Shown piece by piece: positions 46,687 through 58,304 of a stretch of 64,000 bases of DNA. Position 1 is the first letter of the stretch; every line of letters starts with the position of its first letter. The notes beneath the pieces were generated by a model that ran no database searches, was not told the DNA's origin, and saw nothing but the letters and a program-made list of their open reading frames with translations. The position numbers and the translations under genes are program-made. Origin of the DNA: Levilactobacillus humaensis (GTDB taxonomy: Bacteria > Bacillota > Bacilli > Lactobacillales > Lactobacillaceae); assembly GCF_024345185.1 (NCBI RefSeq), contig NZ_BROB01000006.1:42853-106852 (forward strand), read 5' to 3'.

Positions 46687-46715
46687 GGGTCGAGGCAGCG
46701 GTCTCGACCCTTTTT
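46687..46715 (+). terminator. Intrinsic terminator after the PurK-like gene
   Basis: A perfect 8-bp stem GGGTCGAG/CTCGACCC (46687-46694 with 46703-46710), an 8-base loop and a T5 tract. Confidence 0.88.
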
Positions 46716-46777
46716 CATGGACAAAAGTAACCCACGTAACTGGGGGAGTTCACCTCGCAGAACGTATGTTTTTTTGC

Positions 46778-46783
46778 TATAAT
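46778..46783 (+). promoter_or_regulatory. Extended -10 promoter of pcrA
   Basis: A perfect TATAAT preceded by TGC (extended -10) lies about 36 bases before pcrA. No -35 match is obvious. Confidence 0.65.
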
Positions 46784-46818
46784 GGTCAAGACTAATTACA
46801 GAGAGGATTGTGTTCACG

Positions 46819-49074
46819 GTGGCAGGAGAAGAATTGTTAACTGGCATGAATGATAAGCAGACGGAGGCCGTTCTCCAAACGGAGGGCCCTCTGTTGGTAT
46901 TGGCGGGTGCCGGTAGTGGCAAGACCCGAGTATTGACGCACCGAGTGGCATATCTCATTGAACACAATAATGTGATGCCTTGGCGGATTCTGGCGATTAC
47001 CTTTACGAATAAAGCCGCTAAGGAAATGCGCGAGCGGGTCGCCAAACTCTTGGGGCCAGATGGCCGCGACGTATGGGTTTCCACGTTCCATGCCTTGTGT
47101 GTTCGGATCTTGCGTCGCGATGCTGATAAATTAGGGTACAATCGGGCGTTTACGATCGCCGATCCCGGTGAGCAACGGACCCTGGTTAAGCGAGTCTTAC
47201 AAGACTTGAATTTGGATGTGAAGAAGTTCGATCCCCGTTCCGTTTTAGGGGCCATTTCGAACGCTAAAAATGCCTTACAGACACCGGCCATGATGCGCGC
47301 AGCCGCTGGTAATCCTTTTGAGGAAACGGTGTCGAATGTTTACGAGAACTACCAGCGTGAACTCAAGGCGAACCAGGCCATGGATTTCGATGACCTGATC
47401 ATGCTGACCATCAAGTTATTTAAGGAAAATGACGATGTGCTGGGTTACTACCAAGAAAAGTTCCAGTACATTCACGTTGACGAATACCAAGATACCAACG
47501 ATGCGCAGTACACGCTGGTAAACATGCTGGCTAAGAAGCACGGCAATCTCTGTGTTGTTGGGGATGGCGACCAAAGTATCTACGGTTGGCGGGGTGCCAA
47601 CATGGAAAACATCCTGAACTTTGAACATGATTATCCCAGTGCCCACGTGACACTGTTGGAACAGAACTATCGGTCAACCAAGACCATCTTACAGGCCGCT
47701 AACGACGTGATTCAGAAGAACGTTAACCGGAAGAAGAAGGATCTGTGGACCGAGAATCCCGAGGGCGACAAGATCTCCTATTACCGGGGTCAAAATGAAA
47801 ACGACGAAGCCCATTATGTGGTGGCCAAGATTCAAGAGGAACGGACGCAGAATCACCATGACTACGGGGATTTTGCAATTCTGTACCGGACCAACGCGCA
47901 GTCACGGGTGATTGAAGAAACGCTGGTTAAGGCGAATATCCCTTACACCATGGTCGGGGGCCACAAGTTCTACGACCGTAAGGAAATCAGAGACGTCCTG
48001 GCTTACCTGACGTTAGTGGCTAATCCCGCGGACTCCATGAGTCTCGAACGAATCATTAACGAACCCAAGCGAGGGATCGGGGCTACGAGCCTGACCAAGC
48101 TCCGGGAGTTCGCCGAATTCAATGATTGGACGGAACTCGAAGCCACCCAGAACATTAGTCTGGCCAATAACCTGGGGACCCGAATTCGCAATTCGATGGA
48201 AAAGTTTGGGTTGACCATCAAGGCCATTCAGGAGGCCGCACCAACTAGTGGGGTCTCCGATATTACCAACCAAATTTTAGATGAGACGGGCTACATGAAG
48301 GCCTTGAAAGCCTCTAAGTCCCTGGAAGCCGAAACCCGAATTGAAAATATCGAGGAATTCCTGTCCGTGACCCAGAAGTTTGATACGGATTGGGACAACG
48401 CCGATCACGACGAGGATGAGGACCGTCTAGTTGAATTTCTAGCTGATTTAGCCTTGGTTTCTGCCCAAGACGACGTGGAGGAAGAACCTGCTGAGGTCAC
48501 GTTGATGACGTTGCATGCGGCTAAGGGACTAGAATTTCCAGTCATCTTCCTCATGGGGCTGGAAGAGGGGATCTTCCCTCTGTCCAGAGCGATGCTTGAA
48601 GACGATGAGCTCGAGGAAGAACGGCGGTTAGCATACGTGGGTATCACGCGGGCCCAGACCAAGCTTTATTTGACGAATGCGTATTCCAGAATGCTTTACG
48701 GTCGCCGGCAAACGAATCCCCAGTCCCGTTTTGTGACCGAAATCGAACCAGAACTGCTTCATTTGGATTACAGTGAAACGAAGTCTGGGCTGACACCAAG
48801 TCGGCGTGACTTACCATTTGAACGGCGGACAGCCAGTGCCGTTGCGACACCTTATCGCGGTAAGACCGGTCGCGTCAGTGAATCCGGCGGAACCGGTGCT
48901 GGCAAGGTTACTTGGGGTGTGGGTGACAAGGCCAGCCACAAGAAGTGGGGTATCGGAACCGTGGTTAAGGTTAACGGGACCGGTGAAGATGCCGAACTCG
49001 ATATTGCCTTTCCAGAACAGGGTGTCAAGCGGCTCTTAGCAGCGTTTGCCCCAATCAAACGAGTGGATGACTAG
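46819..49074 (+). CDS. pcrA: ATP-dependent DNA helicase PcrA (UvrD/Rep family)
   Basis: This 751-residue SF1A 3'-5' helicase acts in DNA repair and plasmid rolling-circle replication. Motif I is AGAGSGKTR, motif II is VDEYQDTND, motif III is VVGDGDQSIYGWRGA, and motifs V/VI include TLHAAKGLEFP and RLAYVGITRA. The C-terminal Tudor-like domain that contacts RNA polymerase ends the protein (GIGTVVKVNGTGEDAELDI). GTG 46819 gives the family start MAGEELLTGMNDKQ and better spacing from GAGAGG than GTG 46810. It heads a conserved pcrA-ligA-camS block. Confidence 0.96.
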   Translation: MAGEELLTGMNDKQTEAVLQTEGPLLVLAGAGSGKTRVLTHRVAYLIEHNNVMPWRILAITFTNKAAKEMRERVAKLLGPDGRDVWVSTFHALCVRILRRDADKLGYNRAFTIADPGEQRTLVKRVLQDLNLDVKKFDPRSVLGAISNAKNALQTPAMMRAAAGNPFEETVSNVYENYQRELKANQAMDFDDLIMLTIKLFKENDDVLGYYQEKFQYIHVDEYQDTNDAQYTLVNMLAKKHGNLCVVGDGDQSIYGWRGANMENILNFEHDYPSAHVTLLEQNYRSTKTILQAANDVIQKNVNRKKKDLWTENPEGDKISYYRGQNENDEAHYVVAKIQEERTQNHHDYGDFAILYRTNAQSRVIEETLVKANIPYTMVGGHKFYDRKEIRDVLAYLTLVANPADSMSLERIINEPKRGIGATSLTKLREFAEFNDWTELEATQNISLANNLGTRIRNSMEKFGLTIKAIQEAAPTSGVSDITNQILDETGYMKALKASKSLEAETRIENIEEFLSVTQKFDTDWDNADHDEDEDRLVEFLADLALVSAQDDVEEEPAEVTLMTLHAAKGLEFPVIFLMGLEEGIFPLSRAMLEDDELEEERRLAYVGITRAQTKLYLTNAYSRMLYGRRQTNPQSRFVTEIEPELLHLDYSETKSGLTPSRRDLPFERRTASAVATPYRGKTGRVSESGGTGAGKVTWGVGDKASHKKWGIGTVVKVNGTGEDAELDIAFPEQGVKRLLAAFAPIKRVDD

Positions 49075-49081
49075 AAGTTAA

Positions 49082-51130
<2,049 letters not shown>

Positions 51131-51153
51131 AGACCTTTAGGAGGAAACAAGTC

Positions 51154-52299
51154 GTGAAACGGTTACGAATCTTGATTGCGTTAGCCACAGTACCGTTATT
51201 TTTGGCTGCGTGTGGTAATTTAAGTAGTTCCAACATGTCTTCTGGTTCGGGTTCCAACAAGACGGGGAGTACCCAACTGACCGGCCAGTCGACGGATGGC
51301 GACTACGAAGGGGTCATTAAGAGTGGCCACTACCAGACCAGTAAGTCACGGGGAGTCACGAACAGTCAGGACTCCGGGAACACCTATAATTTGAAGAGCT
51401 TTGAAACGGGGATGTTGAACGTCTCCAAGAAGGTCTTTTCAACCAAGAAGTACGTCTTCCAGGAAGGTCAATACCTGAGTTCATCCACGGTTCAGAACTG
51501 GTTAGACCGTCAGTCGAAGTCTAATGACACGGGATTGAATCCCAAAGACAATGGTTCAAAATCACCTAACAAGCGAAATCCAGTTTACATCCAGGCACTG
51601 GAAGAACAAGACTACATGACGCAAAAGAACAGTAAACTTTCGCTCAGTGGGGTGACTGTTGGGATCGCCGTGAACTCCGTGGACTACTACAAGAAGGAAC
51701 AGTACGGGGCCACCTACGAGACCAAGATCAGCAAGGCAGCCGGCCTGGCATACGCCAAGAAGGCCGCCAACACTGTTTTGAAACGGATGCGCCAGAAGTC
51801 AGCCTTGAAGAACGTGCCGATCGTGATTGCTATTTACCGGCAGGCTTCTAACGACAGTCTGGTGGGGGGAACCTTCATGGCTTACTCTCAGAACAAGGCA
51901 GGCGCCACGACGGTCAATAGCTGGACGGCATTAGGTCAGAAGAACGTGGTCTTTCCAGTTGAAAGTGGAGAAACGGCACCGAACAGTAATGATGCCAGCT
52001 CCTTTACCAACTTTAAGTCGCAGGTCGAGAACTTCTTCCCGAACTTGAGTGGGGTGACCGCTCAGGCGCAATACGACGGGAACACGTTACAGGGGATGCA
52101 CGTGAACATTAATACCCAGTTCTACAGTCAAACGGAAATCATCAGTTTCACACAGTATCTCCAGACGGCGGCCCAGAAATACCTGCCAACCGGCGTGCCA
52201 ATTGACGTCAAGGTTTCTTCGACAGATGGTGTTCAGAGTTACCTGTCACGGGCAAGTGGCGAAAAGAAATTCACGAGTCACGTCTTTAATAGTTATTAA
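51154..52299 (+). CDS. camS: CamS family sex pheromone-like lipoprotein
   Basis: This 381-residue lipoprotein belongs to the CamS family; in enterococci and staphylococci the cleaved lipoprotein signal peptide acts as a cAM373-like pheromone. The lipobox LAAC places the modified cysteine at residue 20, followed by a Ser/Gly/Asn-rich linker. GTG 51154 is 9 bases from AGGAGG; the longer reading back to 51127 includes that site. It is co-transcribed with ligA in many Firmicutes. The role of the mature protein is unknown. Confidence 0.93.
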   Translation: MKRLRILIALATVPLFLAACGNLSSSNMSSGSGSNKTGSTQLTGQSTDGDYEGVIKSGHYQTSKSRGVTNSQDSGNTYNLKSFETGMLNVSKKVFSTKKYVFQEGQYLSSSTVQNWLDRQSKSNDTGLNPKDNGSKSPNKRNPVYIQALEEQDYMTQKNSKLSLSGVTVGIAVNSVDYYKKEQYGATYETKISKAAGLAYAKKAANTVLKRMRQKSALKNVPIVIAIYRQASNDSLVGGTFMAYSQNKAGATTVNSWTALGQKNVVFPVESGETAPNSNDASSFTNFKSQVENFFPNLSGVTAQAQYDGNTLQGMHVNINTQFYSQTEIISFTQYLQTAAQKYLPTGVPIDVKVSSTDGVQSYLSRASGEKKFTSHVFNSY

Positions 52300-52311
52300 A
52301 CAGATTGCGAG

Positions 52312-52346
52312 TCGGTGGCCGTCAGTTGAACGGTTGCCGATTTTTT
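52312..52346 (+). terminator. Intrinsic terminator after camS
   Basis: An 11-bp stem (52312-52322 with 52330-52340, three G-T pairs), a 7-base loop and a T6 tract. It separates pcrA-ligA-camS from gatCAB. Confidence 0.88.
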
Positions 52347-52378
52347 GTCATTATCCTTTGTCTGACGTGGATATATGG

Positions 52379-52384
52379 TAAAAT
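52379..52384 (+). promoter_or_regulatory. Probable extended -10 promoter of gatCAB
   Basis: TGG-TAAAAT (TAAAAT 52379-52384) with a TTGTCT at 52358-52363 at short (15-base) spacing. It is plausible as an extended -10 promoter. Confidence 0.5.
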
Positions 52385-52457
52385 GGCAATGTATGTTTAT
52401 CTTTGGATTTTAGAAGGTAAATGGTGAATGCGGATAAATTAGAAAGAGGGATAATTG

Positions 52458-52769
52458 ATGGCTAATCGAATTACTCGAGAACAAGTTCAACACGTTGCCG
52501 GATTGGCAAAGCTTGAATTTACGGATGCCCAGTTGGACGCGTTTACGCCCCAACTTGACGACATTATTGGCCTGTTTGAGACGCTGAGTGAAGTCGATAC
52601 GACCGGTGTCGAAGCAACCAGTAGTGTTTCTGACCAATTAAATGTGATGCGTGAAGATGTCGCCGATAACTGGGGACAAAGTGAGGCGTTGTTAAAGAAC
52701 GCGCCGGACGCTGCCCGCGGCTTCATCAAGGTACCAGCCATCATCGATGAAAGCGAGGATAATGAATAG
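52458..52769 (+). CDS. gatC: Aspartyl/glutamyl-tRNA amidotransferase subunit C
   Basis: GatC (103 residues) is the small scaffold subunit of the GatCAB amidotransferase. ITREQVQHVAGLAKLEF and the C-terminal ARGFIKVPAIIDE are typical. ATG 52458 is used; an in-frame TTG one codon earlier is less likely. gatA starts directly after the stop. Confidence 0.96.
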   Translation: MANRITREQVQHVAGLAKLEFTDAQLDAFTPQLDDIIGLFETLSEVDTTGVEATSSVSDQLNVMREDVADNWGQSEALLKNAPDAARGFIKVPAIIDESEDNE

Positions 52770-54239
52770 ATGAACTACTTTAACCAAGATCTCGCTAGCC
52801 TCCACGCCGACCTGGTTGCCAAAAAGGTCAGTGCCAAGGAATTAACCCAAGCGACACTCGACAACATCAAGGACACGGATACCAAGATTGACGCTTTCTT
52901 AAACCTCAATGAAGACGCCGCCTTGGCTCAGGCCGCAAAGATTGATGAGGCCGGTATCAGTGAAGACCAGCCATTGGCCGGAATTCCTGTGGCTTTAAAA
53001 GATAATATTGTGACCAAGGGTCTGACGACGACTGCTGCCTCTAAGATGTTAGAGGACTTCAAGCCGGTCTACGATGCCACGGTTACTGAAAAATTGGCCG
53101 CTGCGCAAATGATTACGGTCGGGAAGACCAACCTGGATGAATTTGCCATGGGTGGATCGACCGAAAACTCTGCCTTCAAGCCAACGAAGAATGCCTGGGA
53201 CCAAACTAAGGTTCCCGGTGGGTCTTCTGGTGGTTCTGCGGCCGCAGTGGCTTCTGGTCAAGTGCCAGTTGCCCTGGGTTCAGATACCGGTGGTTCGATT
53301 CGGCAACCCGCTTCATTTAATGGAATCGTTGGTATCAAGCCAACGTATGGTCGCGTGTCTCGTTGGGGCCTGATCGCCTTCGGGTCAAGTTTGGATCAGA
53401 TCGGACCTTTGACTCATGGTGTTAAGGACAATGCCACGGTACTGAGTGCCATTGCCGGCCATGACGATCACGATTTAACCAGTTCGACGCAGGCCGTTCC
53501 TGACTTTGCCGCCGACTTAAACGACGCCACGAGCGTCAAGGGCTTACGCATTGGTTTGCCTAAGGAATACTTAGCCGATGGGGTCAGTGATGACGTCAAG
53601 GCTGCGATTCTGGCCGCTGCCGACACCTACCGTAAGTTAGGAGCCACGGTTGACGAAGTTTCCTTACCACATAATAAGTATGGCGTTGCCGCCTACTACA
53701 TCATTGCGTCTTCCGAAGCTTCCTCTAACCTGCAACGGTTCGATGGGATTCGTTATGGCTACCGGGCCAAGGATGTTCAGAACTTGGAAGATGTTTACGT
53801 GAAGTCTCGTTCCGAAGGATTTGGCGACGAAGTTAAGCGCCGGATCATGTTAGGGACGTTCTCATTGTCCGCTGGGTTCTATGACGCCTACTTCTTGAAG
53901 GCTGCCAAGGTCCGGACGGTGATCATGAATGACTTCAAGGCTATCTTGAAGGATCATGACTTCATCATGGGTCCCGTTGCGCCAACACCAGCCTTTGGTT
54001 TGGGTGACGAAATCAAGGATCCCATCACGATGTACATGAATGACGTTTTGACGATTCCCGTTAACTTGGCTGGACTGCCAGGTCTTTCCCTGCCAGCCGG
54101 CTTCAGTAATGGATTACCCGTTGGGATGCAACTGATCGGCCGTCCATTTGACGAAAGTACGCTTTACCGGGCCGGGTACGCGTTCGAACAGAGCACGGAC
54201 TTCCATACCCAACTTCCAACGTTAGGAGGTCAAAACTAA
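52770..54239 (+). CDS. gatA: Aspartyl/glutamyl-tRNA amidotransferase subunit A
   Basis: GatA (489 residues) is the amidase-signature glutaminase that supplies ammonia to convert Glu-tRNA(Gln) and Asp-tRNA(Asn). The Ser-cisSer-Lys catalytic set is visible: lysine in VALKDNI near residue 78 and the serines in [10 protein letters not shown] and [12 protein letters not shown]. The gene abuts gatC and overlaps gatB by one base. Its presence implies that Gln-tRNA is made by the indirect route. Confidence 0.97.
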   Translation: MNYFNQDLASLHADLVAKKVSAKELTQATLDNIKDTDTKIDAFLNLNEDAALAQAAKIDEAGISEDQPLAGIPVALKDNIVTKGLTTTAASKMLEDFKPVYDATVTEKLAAAQMITVGKTNLDEFAMGGSTENSAFKPTKNAWDQTKVPGGSSGGSAAAVASGQVPVALGSDTGGSIRQPASFNGIVGIKPTYGRVSRWGLIAFGSSLDQIGPLTHGVKDNATVLSAIAGHDDHDLTSSTQAVPDFAADLNDATSVKGLRIGLPKEYLADGVSDDVKAAILAAADTYRKLGATVDEVSLPHNKYGVAAYYIIASSEASSNLQRFDGIRYGYRAKDVQNLEDVYVKSRSEGFGDEVKRRIMLGTFSLSAGFYDAYFLKAAKVRTVIMNDFKAILKDHDFIMGPVAPTPAFGLGDEIKDPITMYMNDVLTIPVNLAGLPGLSLPAGFSNGLPVGMQLIGRPFDESTLYRAGYAFEQSTDFHTQLPTLGGQN

Positions 54240-55660
54240 TGAACTTTGAAACGACTATTGGACTTGAAGTCCACATTGAGTTAAAGACCCATTCAAAGAT
54301 CTTTAGCCCATCACCAGTGGCCTACGGGGCCGAGACTAACGCCAACACCAACGTCATCGATTGGGGATACCCTGGGGTATTGCCAACGACCAACAAGGGT
54401 GTTGTCGCCGATGGGATTATTGCTGCCTTGGCATTGCACGCCACTGTTGAGCAGCACACCCACTTCGACCGGAAGAACTACTTCTATCCGGATAACCCGA
54501 AGGCCTATCAAATCACGCAATCCGACAAGCCTATCGGTCACGATGGCTGGGTTGAGGTTGACGTGGATGGTGTGAAGAAGAAAATCGGAATCTCCGAGAT
54601 GCATATCGAAGAAGATGCCGGGAAGAACACCCATGAACGCGATTATTCTTACGTCGATTTGAACCGGCAAGGGACGCCATTGATTGAAATTGTTTCTAAG
54701 CCAGACATTGCTTCGCCAGCCGAAGCCTATGCCTACCTGGAAGCCTTACGTCAACGGATCCAATTTACCGGGATCTCCGATGTAAAGATGGAAGAAGGAT
54801 CCATGCGGGTCGACGTTAATATTTCCGTTCGTCCCGTGGGTCAAGAAAAGTTTGGGACTAAGACCGAACTGAAGAACTTGAACTCGTTTAACTACGTGCA
54901 ACGGGGACTTGAGTACGAAGAAAAGCGGCAACAGCAGGTCTTAATGGCCGGTGGCGCCGTGCAACAGGAAACTCGTCGGTTCGATGAAAAGACCGGCGAA
55001 ACGATCCTGATGCGGGTCAAGGCCGGTGCCGATGACTACCGGTACTTCCCAGAACCCGATCTGCCAGCACTGAACATCAGTGACGAGTGGATCAAGGAAC
55101 TCGGGGATGCCATGCCAGAAATGCCAACTAAGCGGCGGGAACGTTACGTTAACGAGCTTGGTTTGACGGATTATGACGCTATGGTTATCACCCAAACCAA
55201 GGAAATGTCAGACTTCTTCGATGCAACGGTTGCCTTGAAGGCTGATCCTAAGATGGCGGCTAACTACCTGCAAGGGGACGTTAACGCCTTCCTGAACGAC
55301 AATCACGTTGATTTACAGGCAACGAAGCTGACACCAGATAACTTGGCCGGCATGATCAACTTGATTTCCGATGGGACCATTTCTAGTAAGATGGCCAAGA
55401 AGGTCTTCAAGGCCATCACCAATGGTGAAGAACCTAAGGCCTTCGTCGAAGCACATGGCTTAGTTCAATTGTCCGATCCAGCTAAGCTCCAACCGATTAT
55501 TGATGACGTCCTAGATGCCAATCCACAATCGATTGAAGACTTTAACAACGGGAAGAAACGTGCCGTTGGTTACCTGGTTGGTCAAATCATGAAGCAAACC
55601 CACGGACAAGCTAACCCGCAGGTTGTCAATCAGTTACTGATGACAGCCTTAAAGCAATAA
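54239..55660 (+). CDS. gatB: Aspartyl/glutamyl-tRNA amidotransferase subunit B
   Basis: GatB (473 residues) has the kinase and transamidase site that activates mischarged tRNA. The start [17 protein letters not shown] and [13 protein letters not shown] are diagnostic; the C-terminal YqeY-like helical tail recognises tRNA. ATG overlaps the gatA stop by one base. dgkB follows 18 bases later. Confidence 0.97.
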   Translation: MNFETTIGLEVHIELKTHSKIFSPSPVAYGAETNANTNVIDWGYPGVLPTTNKGVVADGIIAALALHATVEQHTHFDRKNYFYPDNPKAYQITQSDKPIGHDGWVEVDVDGVKKKIGISEMHIEEDAGKNTHERDYSYVDLNRQGTPLIEIVSKPDIASPAEAYAYLEALRQRIQFTGISDVKMEEGSMRVDVNISVRPVGQEKFGTKTELKNLNSFNYVQRGLEYEEKRQQQVLMAGGAVQQETRRFDEKTGETILMRVKAGADDYRYFPEPDLPALNISDEWIKELGDAMPEMPTKRRERYVNELGLTDYDAMVITQTKEMSDFFDATVALKADPKMAANYLQGDVNAFLNDNHVDLQATKLTPDNLAGMINLISDGTISSKMAKKVFKAITNGEEPKAFVEAHGLVQLSDPAKLQPIIDDVLDANPQSIEDFNNGKKRAVGYLVGQIMKQTHGQANPQVVNQLLMTALKQ

Positions 55661-55678
55661 GAACAATGGAGGCACAGC

Positions 55679-56695
55679 ATGCGTAAACGGGCAAGGGTGA
55701 TCTACAATCCAACCTCAGGACGTGAGGCATTAAAAAAAGATCTGATTGATATTCTGGCAGTGTTTGAACAAGCCGGTTATGAAACCAGTGCATATGCAAC
55801 AACTGCCGCCCCGGATTCGGCACAGAGTGAGGCAACGCGCGCCGCTAAGGCCGGGTTTGAACTCATTGTGGCTGCCGGTGGTGATGGGACCATCAACCAG
55901 GTTGTGAACGGGATTGCTGGGTTACCCCATCGTCCGAAGATGGCCATCATTCCGGCCGGAACGACCAATGACTATGCGCGGGCCTTACACATTCCACGTG
56001 AGGATCCGTTAGCGGCAGCCAAGGTGGTTCTGAAGAATCAAACCATCAAGATGGACATTGGTCAGGCAGGCGAAGCCTACTTTATTAATATTGCCGGTGG
56101 GGGCTTACTGACCGAGTTAACCTACGATGTGCCGTCCAACTTAAAGTCGATCTTCGGCTACCTGGCCTACCTGTTGAAGGGTGCCGAGTTGTTGCCACGG
56201 ATCAAGCCGATTGATATGGACTTGACCTATGACGATGGCCATTTCCGAGGGAAGGCGTCGATGTTTCTCTTGGCGCTGACCAACTCCATCGGGGGCTTCG
56301 AGCAGATTGTGCCCGACGCTGCCTTGGACGATGGTAAATTTACGATGATTATCGTGAAGACTGCCAGCATGCCGGAAATCCTGCGGTTGATGGGCCTCGT
56401 CTTAAACGGCGGGAAGCATATCAACGATCCCCACATTATTTACAAGAAGACCAGCAAGGTCATTGCACGGCCGGTAGAAGACCGCATGATGATTAACCTG
56501 GACGGTGAATACGGTGGCGATGCACCAATGAAATTCACCAACTTGGCCCAACACATCGAAATGTACGCCAATCTCGACGACATTCCGGATGCGGCGGTTA
56601 CCAATGAATCACCGGAGGTCCTTGAGGCCGAAGAAAAATTCGTCAAGCAAGTGGAAAGCTTACCCGACGGATCAACGACATCAACGGAAGATTAA
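55679..56695 (+). CDS. dgkB: Diacylglycerol kinase, DgkB family
   Basis: This 338-residue soluble lipid kinase returns diacylglycerol released during lipoteichoic acid synthesis to phosphatidic acid. Catalytic-domain motifs are ARVIYNPTSGRE at the N-terminus, GGDGTINQVVNGI and PAGTTNDYARAL. TGGAGG lies 6 bases upstream. It is probably co-transcribed with gatCAB. The last 40 residues are acidic and of low complexity. Confidence 0.93.
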   Translation: MRKRARVIYNPTSGREALKKDLIDILAVFEQAGYETSAYATTAAPDSAQSEATRAAKAGFELIVAAGGDGTINQVVNGIAGLPHRPKMAIIPAGTTNDYARALHIPREDPLAAAKVVLKNQTIKMDIGQAGEAYFINIAGGGLLTELTYDVPSNLKSIFGYLAYLLKGAELLPRIKPIDMDLTYDDGHFRGKASMFLLALTNSIGGFEQIVPDAALDDGKFTMIIVKTASMPEILRLMGLVLNGGKHINDPHIIYKKTSKVIARPVEDRMMINLDGEYGGDAPMKFTNLAQHIEMYANLDDIPDAAVTNESPEVLEAEEKFVKQVESLPDGSTTSTED

Positions 56696-56702
56696 GATAC
56701 TG

Positions 56703-56742
56703 AAGGGATTTTGCACGGCATTTTCAGGGCAAGATCCCTTTC
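56703..56742 (+). terminator. Terminator-like hairpin after dgkB
   Basis: A 12-bp stem (56703-56714 with 56729-56740, one G-T pair) and a loop of 14 bases. The T tract is short and interrupted, so readthrough into rlmCD is likely. Confidence 0.6.
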
Positions 56743-56758
56743 TCATTAAGGAGAACGA

Positions 56759-58126
56759 ATGAAAACTAAAGCACCCGTAACAAAGAACGAACGCCTCGAC
56801 GTCACCATTGCCGATTTAACTTATCAGGGAATGGGTGTCGCTAAGGTTGATGATTTCCCTCTGTTTATCGAAAACGCCTTACCAGGTGAAGAACTCACGA
56901 TTCAAGTGACGAAGGTCCAGAGCCACTATGGTTTTGCCCGTGCCGTGACTTGGAAGACGGAATCCCCTGACCGGGTAAAGGATGTCGATAAGACGTACCG
57001 TCAGACTGGGATTGCGCCACTGCAACACTTGGCTTACCCAGCCCAATTGACTTTCAAGCAACACCAAATTGCCGAACTCTTCAGTAAGGCTCACGTCGAT
57101 GTTGAAGTTGCCCCAACGCTGGGGATGGCTAACCCAACCCAATACCGGAACAAGGCCCAAGTACCTGTTCGCAAGGTTAAGGGACAGTTGGAGACCGGCT
57201 TCTACCGTCAACACAGCCATGACTTGATTCCATTGACGGATTTCTACATTCAAGACCCAGCCATCGATGCGGCCATTGTCAAGGTCCGCGATTTGCTCCG
57301 TCAGTTTGAGATTCCAGCTTACGATGAAATTAGTGACAAGGGTGTCTTACGGACGATCATGGTTCGTCGGGGCTACTACAGTCATGAAATGATGATTGTG
57401 CTGGTTAGCCGGACGCAAAAGATTCCTAGTCAGGCCCAACTGGTCGACCAGATTCACAAGGCCTTGCCAGAGGTTACCAGCATCGTCCTGAACGTTAACG
57501 CCAAGAAAACGAATGTCATTATGGGTAACGTGACGCGGACGTTGTACGGTAAGCCAACCATCGAGGATAGCCTGTTAGGTTTGACCTTCGCTATTTCGGC
57601 CCGGTCATTCTACCAAGTGAACCCCCAACAGACTGAAAAACTTTACCAAATGGCCATCGACAAGGCTGGTTTAACTGGTAAAGAAACCGTGATCGATGCC
57701 TACTGTGGGATCGGGACGATTTCATTGGCTTTGGCTAAGCATGCCAAGCAAGTTTACGGGGTCGATGTGGTTCCTGAAGCCATCGAGGACGCCAAGGTTA
57801 ACGCGCAGAAGAACCATTTGAGCAACGTGACTTTTGAAGTGGCTAAGGCCGAATCACAAATGGCTAAGTGGCAAGAAGACGGCATCAAGCCCGACGTTGT
57901 GGTGGTTGATCCCCCACGCAAGGGTCTGGCCGAAAGCCTGATCGATTCCACTGCCAAGATGGGTCCTAAGAAGGTCGTCTACGTCAGCTGTAACCCAGCA
58001 ACGTTGGTTCGTGACGTGGTTCGTTTCCAAGAACTCGGCTACGACATTGACGGGGCTATTCAGCCCGTTGACCAATTCCCACAAACACCACACGTGGAAA
58101 GTGTCACGGTTTTAGTTAAGAAGTAA
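56759..58126 (+). CDS. rlmCD: 23S rRNA (uracil-C5)-methyltransferase, RlmCD/RumA family
   Basis: This 455-residue enzyme makes 5-methyluridine in 23S rRNA, at both U747 and U1939 in the studied Firmicutes RlmCD. It has an N-terminal TRAM domain (residues 1-65), SAM motif DAYCGIGTISLAL, the DPPRKGL motif and catalytic cysteine in YVSCNPATLVRD. The Fe-S cluster motif found in many relatives is missing: the region reads TGIAPLQHLAYPAQL, and only two cysteines remain in the whole protein. AAGGAG lies before ATG 56759. Exact target site is inferred. Confidence 0.9.
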   Translation: MKTKAPVTKNERLDVTIADLTYQGMGVAKVDDFPLFIENALPGEELTIQVTKVQSHYGFARAVTWKTESPDRVKDVDKTYRQTGIAPLQHLAYPAQLTFKQHQIAELFSKAHVDVEVAPTLGMANPTQYRNKAQVPVRKVKGQLETGFYRQHSHDLIPLTDFYIQDPAIDAAIVKVRDLLRQFEIPAYDEISDKGVLRTIMVRRGYYSHEMMIVLVSRTQKIPSQAQLVDQIHKALPEVTSIVLNVNAKKTNVIMGNVTRTLYGKPTIEDSLLGLTFAISARSFYQVNPQQTEKLYQMAIDKAGLTGKETVIDAYCGIGTISLALAKHAKQVYGVDVVPEAIEDAKVNAQKNHLSNVTFEVAKAESQMAKWQEDGIKPDVVVVDPPRKGLAESLIDSTAKMGPKKVVYVSCNPATLVRDVVRFQELGYDIDGAIQPVDQFPQTPHVESVTVLVKK

Positions 58127-58142
58127 TTTTTAAACGGTTTTG

Positions 58143-58175
58143 AGGTGTCTGGATGCGAGTCCGGGCACCTTTTTT
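58143..58175 (+). terminator. Intrinsic terminator after rlmCD
   Basis: An 11-bp stem (58143-58153 with 58160-58170, two G-T pairs), a 6-base loop and a T6 tract. Confidence 0.9.
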
Positions 58176-58199
58176 GCTCCTTGATTACCGGTTAGGGGC

Positions 58200-58223
58200 G
58201 TTTACAAAAATTTATTTCGTAAA
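58200..58223 (+). promoter_or_regulatory. Upstream dyad TTTAC-GTAAA before gshA
   Basis: TTTAC (58201-58205) and GTAAA (58219-58223) form an inverted repeat similar in half-site to the dyad at 58258-58275. It may be a second operator for the same regulator. Confidence 0.35.
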
Positions 58224-58237
58224 AAGGAACAATATCA

Positions 58238-58266
58238 GTGACACCGTCGCCATTTTTGTTTACACT
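58238..58266 (+). promoter_or_regulatory. Promoter of gshA
   Basis: GTGACA (58238-58243), a 17-base spacer and TACACT (58261-58266) lie about 40 bases before the start codon. Confidence 0.6.
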
Positions 58267-58275
58267 TTAGTAAAC
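58258..58275 (+). promoter_or_regulatory. Dyad operator over the gshA -10 box
   Basis: GTTTAC-ACTTTA-GTAAAC is an 18-base dyad with perfect 6-base arms that covers the -10 box. This is a typical repressor site. The regulator is unknown. Confidence 0.55.
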
Positions 58276-58304
58276 CAAGTCTAAGGTCAGGGGATGTTAC
58301 CGCC

